The notes under the pieces: model-generated
What the model was told of the DNA's origin: nothing
What the model saw: only the letters and a program-made list of their open reading frames with translations
Databases searched by the model: none
Assembly (NCBI GenBank): GCA_027485405.1
Contig: JAIXRB010000001.1
Span: 1-21,084, forward strand
Source: Leptospiraceae bacterium
GTDB taxonomy: Bacteria > Spirochaetota > Leptospiria > Leptospirales > Leptospiraceae
Reading direction: 5' to 3'
DNA: 21,084 bases
Shown here: in pieces, positions 15,713 to 21,084 of the stretch
Layout: each line of letters opens with the position of its first letter
Position numbering within the stretch: position 1 is the stretch's first letter
Program-made: the position numbers and the translations under genes

Positions 15713-16808
15713 GATACTTCAAAACCGTAGTGAAATTGTTTGTTGCCAATCCACCGATACTATGGGCCAAACCCCATTCCAAATCCTTTCTACTTCGAAA
15801 GATTTTATATAATTCAACAATTTGAGCAAGTCCTGATGCTCCCACAGGGTGTCCTCGGGACTTCAATCCGCCCGAAGCATTGATGGGAGCACTTCCTTTC
15901 GGGTGGGTCAATCCTGCCACCACTCGAGACAGTGCTTCTCCTCGTTTACAAAGCCCCAGATCTTCAGCTAAAACCAATTCAAAGGGAGTGAATGCATCAT
16001 GCAATTCAGAGATTTGGATTTGATTCGCTTCAATTTTAGCGTCGGAGTACGCCATTTTTGCCGAGGATATGGAAGCTGGGAAACTCGGTTCTCCAGAAGA
16101 AGAGAAAGAACCCAAACCATACCCCAGACCCTCTACACTAACGGGCGAAGGATCTACGGAAAGTATCAAAGAAGCTGATCCATCGGACAAAGGAGAAATA
16201 TCATACAGTCCCAATGGTTCAGCAATCATTGGTTGGCTTTGGTAAATTTCAGGAGTGAGGTTTTTGCGAATATGGGCAATAGGGTTTTGCAATCCATTGT
16301 CATGCAATTTCTTAGACAAGGCATACAAGTCGGAAACGGAATAGCCGAATTCGTGCAAATAGCGATTTGTTATCATCGCTCCCCCTTGTGCCATAGACAT
16401 TCCCAATGATCTTTGGTGATCAGAAAGTACAGAACCTAACAAAATATTACTTGCCGAACGATCCAATTGAGACATGATTTCAGTCGCAACAACTAACCCG
16501 TGCTTAAATCTTCCACTGAGAATGAGATTCACTCCAATTTGAAAAGCAGATGCACCCGCCGAAGAGGCCGTTTCGGCTCGAAATACGAACGCATTGCGGA
16601 TACCAAGTGCTTCAGCTAGCTTTGCTGAGACGTGAAACTCTTTTGTAAATGCATCCGGGGAAAAACTTGCATAGATCAAAAAATCAATTTTTTTAAGATC
16701 AAATGAAGAAAGAGAAACTCTTGCTGTTTTTTGAGACAAGGAGATATGAGTCTCGTCTAATTTACCAAACTGGGATAGATTCGGCGCATGCAGAAACACT
16801 TTCTTCAT
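15702..16808 (-). CDS. SCP-x-type thiolase-like protein with Ser at the nucleophile position
   Basis: From ATG 16808 the protein is 368 residues (MKKVFLHAPNLSQF). Thiolase landmarks are YDISPLSDGSASLIL (about 202-216), SELHDAFTPFEL (His270) and NASGGLKSRGHPVGASG (His320), as in SCP-x/lipid-transfer thiolases. However, the block that usually reads A-Cys-A-S-G is ASSAG, with Ser82 (codon TCT) in place of the nucleophilic Cys, and the C-terminal catalytic Cys region reads GLAHSIGG. It may act as a non-decarboxylating acyl-binding protein or a modified Claisen enzyme; this is inference. The frame is open upstream to 16949, but that extension has no homology features and overlaps the bfr gene. No clear ribosome binding site is visible. 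Confidence 0.82.
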   Translation of the reverse strand: MKKVFLHAPNLSQFGKLDETHISLSQKTARVSLSSFDLKKIDFLIYASFSPDAFTKEFHVSAKLAEALGIRNAFVFRAETASSAGASAFQIGVNLILSGRFKHGLVVATEIMSQLDRSASNILLGSVLSDHQRSLGMSMAQGGAMITNRYLHEFGYSVSDLYALSKKLHDNGLQNPIAHIRKNLTPEIYQSQPMIAEPLGLYDISPLSDGSASLILSVDPSPVSVEGLGYGLGSFSSSGEPSFPASISSAKMAYSDAKIEANQIQISELHDAFTPFELVLAEDLGLCKRGEALSRVVAGLTHPKGSAPINASGGLKSRGHPVGASGLAQIVELYKIFRSRKDLEWGLAHSIGGLATNNFTTVLKYHGE

Positions 16809-16827
16809 TCTAGGAAAGAGTTTCAGC

Positions 16828-16848
16828 TTGCTTTTTCCATGGAAGCAA
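16828..16848. promoter_or_regulatory. Palindromic site in the thiolase/bfr divergent promoter
   Basis: The 73-bp divergent region contains TTGCTT (16828-16833) and AAGCAA (16843-16848) as inverted arms. The perfect palindrome TTCCATGGAA (16835-16844) lies between and overlaps them. Its location between two start codons suggests an operator. It resembles no consensus I can name with confidence; a Fur- or PerR-type role would fit bacterioferritin but is not shown. Confidence 0.4.
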
Positions 16849-16881
16849 TTTACCGTTTCTCTAGCACCAGAAGGAAAAGGT

Positions 16882-17355
16882 ATGAAAGGAAAACAAGCGG
16901 TTTTAGATATTTTAGCTGAGGTTCTGTCTGCAGAATTAACGGCAATCAATCAATATTTTATTCACGGAAAGCTTTGCAAAAACTGGGGGTATCTATCCCT
17001 CGCCTCCTACTTACATAAAGAGTCCATTGACGAAATGAAGCACGCTGATCAATTGATTGAACGAATTTTGTTTTTGGATGGCATTCCGGACCTTCAAAAA
17101 TACATGAAAATCAATGTAGGAAAAACAGTGCCTGAGCTTTTGGAAAACGATCTTGCCGTTGAATACTCTGCTGTCGATCGCTTGAACAAAGGAATTGAAA
17201 TCTGCACAACAAACAAAGACAATGCGACAAGAGAACTTTTAGAAAAAATCCTAATTGCTGAAGAAGAACATATCGATTGGATCGAGACTCAACAGAGCTT
17301 AATTGCATCACTTGGAATTTCGAATTACCTTGCTCAAAAAATGGGAGAAGCTTAA
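16882..17355 (+). CDS. bfr: Bacterioferritin (heme-containing iron storage ferroxidase)
   Basis: The 157-residue protein keeps every key residue at E. coli Bfr numbering: ferroxidase ligands Glu18, Glu51, His54, Glu94, Glu127 and His130, Tyr25, and the heme ligand Met52 (in DEMKHAD). It stores iron as a 24-mer and detoxifies Fe(II) and peroxide. The ATG at 16882 has AAGGA six bases upstream (16871-16875). A longer frame from 16828 adds 18 residues with no family counterpart and runs through the palindromic site. It is divergent from the thiolase-like gene. The methyltransferase gene follows in the same reading frame after the TAA at 17353. Confidence 0.96.
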   Translation: MKGKQAVLDILAEVLSAELTAINQYFIHGKLCKNWGYLSLASYLHKESIDEMKHADQLIERILFLDGIPDLQKYMKINVGKTVPELLENDLAVEYSAVDRLNKGIEICTTNKDNATRELLEKILIAEEEHIDWIETQQSLIASLGISNYLAQKMGEA

Positions 17356-17358
17356 CAT

Positions 17359-18498
17359 CTGGGCTATTCTCCAAAAACCTACCATGCCCTCTTCAGTGAG
17401 GGCTTGCAAAGCCTTGTTGAAAAAGAAATAAAAAATCTTGGTCTCGTTATAGAGTCCCAAAACAGAGGCGGTATATTTTTTCGAGGAAATGACAAAAAGG
17501 TAGCTGAATTTGCCGCGCGAACAAGGTTTTCTTCTCGAATTACATTACAGCTTGCCCACTTCGAAGTGGAATCCTATGAATCCCTCTATACAGAAGCGGG
17601 AAAAATTCCTTGGGAAAATTACATAAATAATTCACAATCATTTCGAATAGATGCTTTAACAAAAGACAATCTACCAAACTCCAGATTTGCAACTCATAAA
17701 CTAAAAGACGCAATCTTAGATCGATTCAGACAAAGAAAAATTCCGCTCCCAGACATCGAAAAAAGAACTGCAGACATAACAATTCTAGTTCGGTCTCATA
17801 CAGATTCAGCAAGCATTGAACTTTCTTTAAGTGGTGAATCTTTGTCAAGACGTGGTTATAGGCAAGAAGGCGGACTCGCTCCTGTGAAAGAGACTATCGC
17901 ACAAGCTTTGCTAGATTATTCAGGCGAAGCAAATCCTTTCGTTTTAGATCCTTTTTGCGGATCCGGCACCATTCTAATTGAAGCCGCCCTCTTGAAAAAA
18001 TACCAGGGCCAGATCAATCGATTTGTCCTAGAGGATTCCCCCATTTTTCAAATCCTGTTTCCAGAGTATCAATGGCTCTCATCAGTCCAAGCTCCAGAAA
18101 CCAAAACTCTGTTTGGGCGGGACAACGACCAAAGTCAGATTGATTTTGCTATACAGAATGCCAAACGAGCTCAAGTAGAGGAATGGATTGACTTTCAAAG
18201 GGAGGACTTTTTGAAAATCAAAAATGTTTGGGGTGAAAATGGCTCTATCGTCACAAACCCACCCTATTCGGACAGAACTGGGTATTCGATGGAAGAACTG
18301 AGGGAGTTGTATTTTCAAGCTGGTAAAAAATTAAAAAATGACTTCTCTGGCTGGAATTTTACTCTCCTTTGTGGAGAGCTTTCACTTTTAGGAAAACTAG
18401 CTCTAAAGGCAAAGACCACTCTAAGTTTAAAACTCTCGAATCTAAAAGCAAAAATAGCTCACTATGAAATCCAGAGATCTACTCACCCGAGTATTTGA
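17359..18498 (+). CDS. RlmL-type RNA methyltransferase (THUMP + UPF0020)
   Basis: This class I methyltransferase has a THUMP-type N-domain and a UPF0020 catalytic domain: LDPFCGSGTILIEAALL (SAM motif I) and IVTNPPYSDR (motif IV NPPY), as in the m2G2445 23S rRNA enzyme RlmL. The exact target base is inferred only at family level. The start is uncertain. The first ATG/GTG/TTG in frame is TTG 17404 (364 residues), but upstream codons from 17380 read YHALFSEG and then LQSLVEKEIKNLG. Together these form the usual RlmL opening strand and helix, so the true start is likely upstream. The only candidate after the bfr stop is CTG at 17359, with GGGAG 11 bases before it. The gene ends overlapping the next by 35 bases. 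Confidence 0.8.
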   Translation: MGYSPKTYHALFSEGLQSLVEKEIKNLGLVIESQNRGGIFFRGNDKKVAEFAARTRFSSRITLQLAHFEVESYESLYTEAGKIPWENYINNSQSFRIDALTKDNLPNSRFATHKLKDAILDRFRQRKIPLPDIEKRTADITILVRSHTDSASIELSLSGESLSRRGYRQEGGLAPVKETIAQALLDYSGEANPFVLDPFCGSGTILIEAALLKKYQGQINRFVLEDSPIFQILFPEYQWLSSVQAPETKTLFGRDNDQSQIDFAIQNAKRAQVEEWIDFQREDFLKIKNVWGENGSIVTNPPYSDRTGYSMEELRELYFQAGKKLKNDFSGWNFTLLCGELSLLGKLALKAKTTLSLKLSNLKAKIAHYEIQRSTHPSI

Positions 18499-19594
18499 AG
18501 TAACTGAAGACCCAAGGGATGGTCTTTTATTTTTAAAGGAATTTCAGTCACAAAAGTCTTGTTTTTCTTGCATTTTCATTTCCAACCAAACGCTTGTAGA
18601 AGACTTTCAAAAAGTTTTTAAAGACCTTGCCCTTCTCCAAAGTTTAGACCTCTTTCCTTTGGTCGTCTTAGAACGGTCAGCTTTTTCTTATCTGAATACG
18701 TTCTATGCCATTGAAAATCAATACAAAAAGAGTCAGAAACCATTCCCTTTCTATCTAATTCGAAAGACTTCTGAAGCAAAAGAAAAAGCAAGAAAGGCAA
18801 ATTCTCTCCACAGAACGCCTATTCTATTAGCGAATTGGCAAGAAGAAGACAACGAAGCCCATATTTTAAACATACATCAAATGCTTTCCATCCAAAAGTT
18901 CATTTTTCTGGTTGAAAGCCCGATCCAAGATGGCGGGAAAATTGTTTCTCTCCTTTCTCCAGGACTAGAGATCGACAATCTAAAAAAATCCATTGCTTTG
19001 TCTGAAGAAGAAGTCAAATGGCTCTCTCTAGCAGAGCGAGTCTTAAACGCTGTAAATGATCCCCGAGTCAATTTAGTATTAACATCACCTCTCTCTTTGC
19101 TCAAGGAATTATTCACAGTTAAAGGAAAAGGGACTTTAGTTCGAAAAAAATCAAAAATCCACAGTTATAGAATGCTTTCTGAAGTGAATCCGGCTGAAAT
19201 CCAAGACTTAATGCAAAGGGCATTCCATAAAAAATTAAAATCTAGTTTTTGGAATCGACCTTTCGATCTATTGTTACTTGAAGAAAACTACCAAGGTTGT
19301 GCATGGCTCGAAAGAACAGAGCACGGTTTTCTATTATCGAAATTCGCTGTGGACGAGATTGCTCGCGGAATAGGAATCGGTCGAGACCTATGGGATGAAA
19401 TGGTTCAAGTTGTCCCCAAATTCTTTTGGAGAGCTAAACCAAACAATCCTATCAATCGATGGTATTCAAAAATGGCGGATGGAAATCAAAAATCGGCTGA
19501 TTGGACTTTTTTTTGGAAAGGTGTTGAACTAGATGATATCCCTTCCGTTATACATTTTCTAAGAAAAAAGGAGGAAGACTTTGAACCAGAGTAA
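18464..19594 (+). CDS. N-acetylglutamate synthase-like protein (degenerate amino-acid kinase domain + GNAT)
   Basis: The 376-residue protein ends in a NAT domain of the N-acetylglutamate synthase type: LSKFAVDEIARGIGIGRDLW (291-310, acetyl-CoA site) and FWRAKPNNPINRWY then SADWTFFWKG (321-354). The linker SPLSLLKELFTVKGKGTLVR (208-227) joins it to an N-terminal region laid out like an amino-acid kinase domain, but without recognisable Gly-rich kinase motifs. NAGS acetylates glutamate to start arginine synthesis. I infer that the kinase-like part is regulatory or structural. No other arginine genes are nearby. Its ATG lies inside the methyltransferase gene (35-base overlap) with no clear ribosome binding site, suggesting coupled translation. 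Confidence 0.85.
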   Translation: MKSRDLLTRVFEVTEDPRDGLLFLKEFQSQKSCFSCIFISNQTLVEDFQKVFKDLALLQSLDLFPLVVLERSAFSYLNTFYAIENQYKKSQKPFPFYLIRKTSEAKEKARKANSLHRTPILLANWQEEDNEAHILNIHQMLSIQKFIFLVESPIQDGGKIVSLLSPGLEIDNLKKSIALSEEEVKWLSLAERVLNAVNDPRVNLVLTSPLSLLKELFTVKGKGTLVRKKSKIHSYRMLSEVNPAEIQDLMQRAFHKKLKSSFWNRPFDLLLLEENYQGCAWLERTEHGFLLSKFAVDEIARGIGIGRDLWDEMVQVVPKFFWRAKPNNPINRWYSKMADGNQKSADWTFFWKGVELDDIPSVIHFLRKKEEDFEPE

Positions 19595-19925
19595 AGTCTT
19601 CTTGTTTGATGGAAATTGTGATTTCTGCCAAAATTTAGTAAAGACTTTAGAGACAAAACTCAAACCGAAAACAACAGTTTTCCGCTCGTTTCGAAATATC
19701 ACTGAATCAGAAATGAAAGATCTGTTGCCAACTTTAACATTAGAAATCTGTGAATCGGATCCCCAGTTGATTTGGAACAAGAAACGCTATCCAGGCTTTT
19801 TTGCCATCCGCCAATTGCTTTTTGATTGTCCGAGAGGTTACCTTTTCATTCCTTTTCTTTATATTCCTTTTGTTCCTTTGATAGGGATGGCTGTTTTATA
19901 CTTTTTAAGAAGATTCAAAACTTAG
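19581..19925 (+). CDS. DUF393 (DCC family) thiol-disulfide oxidoreductase-like protein
   Basis: The 114-residue protein starts KVFLFDGNCDFCQNLVKTL: Cys13 and Cys16 in the DGxCxxC motif that defines the DCC/DUF393 family, a thioredoxin-like group with unproved redox activity. It continues with a FRSFRNIT strand and a C-terminal hydrophobic part (GYLFIPFLYIPFVPLIGMAVLYFLRR, split here only by description as residues about 85-111), likely membrane-associated, as in relatives. The start is TTG 19581, preceded by an excellent AAGGAGG seven bases upstream, and overlaps the NAGS-like gene by 14 bases. Its stop overlaps the convergent HDO gene by 11 bases. Confidence 0.85.
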   Translation: MNQSKVFLFDGNCDFCQNLVKTLETKLKPKTTVFRSFRNITESEMKDLLPTLTLEICESDPQLIWNKKRYPGFFAIRQLLFDCPRGYLFIPFLYIPFVPLIGMAVLYFLRRFKT

Positions 19926-20574
19926 TTCGTTTTTCCAAACCCCGATAAAAAATAAGACGAGCGTTTAATGCGGACTCGTTACCTTGCTTAACTTTTTCAA
20001 TCTGTTCAGGTGACATTGCTTCTTCTGAAATAAGTTCAAACAATCGCTTACTGTGTCCTTCATCGGCATCTAAATTTACTTGAAAAAACTTTCCTTCTGG
20101 TAGATTTTCTTTCTCTTTTAGGTTTTGATAACTCTGACTAACCTGAGAATACTCTAACTTCAAAAGATATTCATTGGCGGGGCCTAGTGCCCCTAAAGCT
20201 TGAAAATAGTCCGATTTTATTAAACTTTCCATTTGATTCAGATATTCCCTAGTCTCAGGAAAGCATTCAAAATGATCGGGATTAAAGCCTAGTTCTTGGA
20301 CAAAACTTCTTAAAATCTCAACATGAGATTGACTTACGACCCCTTCTCCCAATTCTTCCCAAACGTTTTCCACTAAAATGATTTTAGACTTTACGCTAGA
20401 TGACATAGCCGCCGTTAAAAGAAACCAATTCACAAATGCTTTTGAAACAAAATATTCTTGGCCCAGCCAAAGGATCAAATCCTCTTTAGTTAATCGTTTG
20501 TTTTTCTCCACCAACCATTTTGTTTTTAAAACAGAGTGATTGATCACTTGATTTTTTAGCTTTTCAATGATCAA
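19915..20574 (-). CDS. Heme-oxygenase-like diiron oxidase (HDO/CADD-TenA-like) protein
   Basis: The 219-residue helical protein matches the HDO metal-ligand pattern: Glu77-x6-His84 (EGVVSQSH), Glu135 (GPANEYLL), then x-x3-Asp171-x2-His174. The spacing matches Chlamydia CADD (as I recall it, Glu81, His88, Glu142, His174, Asp178, His181). The position of the first His in the last motif is Asn167 (AAT), so one ligand is missing. HDO enzymes perform oxidative C-C or C-N chemistry on amino or fatty acids; CADD makes p-aminobenzoate. The substrate here is unknown. The TTG start overlaps the stop of the upstream ATP-grasp gene by 11 bases, which points to a joint function. Confidence 0.72.
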   Translation of the reverse strand: MIIEKLKNQVINHSVLKTKWLVEKNKRLTKEDLILWLGQEYFVSKAFVNWFLLTAAMSSSVKSKIILVENVWEELGEGVVSQSHVEILRSFVQELGFNPDHFECFPETREYLNQMESLIKSDYFQALGALGPANEYLLKLEYSQVSQSYQNLKEKENLPEGKFFQVNLDADEGHSKRLFELISEEAMSPEQIEKVKQGNESALNARLIFYRGLEKRTKF

Positions 20575-21084
20575 TGGTTTGCCTCATCTTTTTGCCATAG
20601 GAAAATCTTTTGTTAGATTTAAAGTCTTGCAAACCCGCTTCAATGATTTTTTGAATCAATTCCTTGTAAGTTAGATCTTTCCATAATTTCGGATAGGTTG
20701 AATAGAAAACCGAAAGCCCTGGCGTACAATTGATTTCTAATAAGAATAGATTTCCATCCTTGTCCAATCGAAAATCCAATCGAGCATATCCAGACAATTT
20801 CAAATGCAATGCAATTTGGCTAGAATACATTTTCATAGATCGTTCCAAGGCTTCAGGAACTAAAAAATCTAGAGATTCGGGCATACGGTCCTTGGTTTTG
20901 ATTTCTTCAGAGTAAACAATTCCTTCGTAATCTACAAAAGCGGCTGAACTCACACTAAAGTTCGGATAACAACCTAACAAACCAATTGTCAATTCTCTAC
21001 CTTCTAAAAATGGTTCAATCAATAATTCTGGAAAAGTTTGGTGGAGTTCTTTACCTTTTTCGAAAATCTCTTCGAATTTGTTGA
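20564..21084 (-). CDS. ATP-grasp ligase, D-Ala-D-Ala ligase-like, C-terminal part (partial)
   Basis: The frame is open to the window edge (about 172 codons visible), so the N-terminal part lies beyond 21084. The visible part matches the C-terminal half of the D-alanine--D-alanine ligase fold: PELLIEPFLEGRELTIGLLG (grasp-domain segment with the conserved E-x-(I/L)-x-G-R-E-(L/F)-T), then KMYSSQIALHLKLSGYARLD and the metal site FRLDKDGNLFLLEINCTPGL (E-I-N-x-x-P-G), followed by the YKELIQKIIEAG helix. It forms an acyl-phosphate from a carboxylate with ATP and joins it to an amine. A canonical Ddl is possible, but its tight pairing with the HDO gene suggests a dedicated ligase. Substrate unknown. 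Confidence 0.85.
   Translation of the reverse strand, partial: NKFEEIFEKGKELHQTFPELLIEPFLEGRELTIGLLGCYPNFSVSSAAFVDYEGIVYSEEIKTKDRMPESLDFLVPEALERSMKMYSSQIALHLKLSGYARLDFRLDKDGNLFLLEINCTPGLSVFYSTYPKLWKDLTYKELIQKIIEAGLQDFKSNKRFSYGKKMRQTIDH

Noticed and set aside
16809..16949. N-terminal extension of the thiolase-like frame up to 16949
   Set aside because: It would run through the divergent promoter and into bfr on the other strand, and the added 47 residues show no thiolase character. ATG 16808 gives a family-like start.
17386..17403. GCCCTC/GAGGGC hairpin as a terminator for bfr
   Set aside because: It has no T-run after it, and the same bases read as the conserved-looking methyltransferase N-terminus, so a coding explanation is preferred.
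1..21084. Mobile elements, CRISPR arrays, tRNA or rRNA genes
   Set aside because: I looked for transposase or integrase motifs, regularly spaced repeats, and tRNA-like cloverleaf/CCA signatures in all gaps and found none; almost all sequence is accounted for by ordinary genes.

Overview
The window most resembles a chromosomal segment of a spirochaete of the genus Leptospira or a close relative, probably a saprophytic-type lineage. This is inferred from gene content and style and was not tested by a search. The DNA is fairly AT-rich and densely coding, with many TTG starts, genes overlapping by a few bases, and the order rplU-prp-rpmA-obgE-proB-proA-nadD-LytR-like-rsfS. There are no RNA genes, insertion sequences, phage genes or CRISPR arrays, and no gene-free stretch longer than about 125 bp.

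Layout. (1) 1-2258: the 5' end of a leftward secreted or outer-membrane protein gene is divergent from a small DUF3805-like gene, followed by a large AsmA-like membrane-anchored protein. (2) 2261-4066: typA/bipA (ribosome-associated GTPase), leftward, divergent from the ribosomal cluster. (3) 4177-10398: a long rightward cluster encoding L21, the Prp protease, L27, ObgE, proline biosynthesis (ProB, ProA), NAD biosynthesis (NadD), a LytR-CpsA-Psr-like membrane protein with a LytR_C domain, and ribosome silencing factor RsfS. A strong terminator separates rpmA from obgE. (4) 10521-13352: a TolC-type outer-membrane efflux protein and an M20-family amidohydrolase. (5) 13334-16808: a leftward three-gene unit of thiolase-like protein, family 9 glycosyltransferase and Xaa-Pro aminopeptidase. 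(6) 16882-19925: rightward bacterioferritin, an RlmL-type RNA methyltransferase, an N-acetylglutamate synthase (arginine pathway) and a DUF393/DCC thiol-disulfide protein. (7) 19915-21084: a leftward pair, the 3' part of a D-Ala-D-Ala-ligase-like ATP-grasp enzyme overlapping a heme-oxygenase-like diiron oxidase (HDO/CADD-type) protein.

Most of the window is housekeeping. The parts most worth following up are the ATP-grasp + HDO pair, which looks like a small uncharacterised biosynthetic module and whose oxidase has Asn at one expected His ligand; the thiolase with Ser at the nucleophilic Cys position; a Prp protease next to an L27 that lacks the extension Prp is known to cleave; an obgE start codon placed 8 bases after a terminator U-tract; and an LCP-like protein that has lost catalytic Arg positions.
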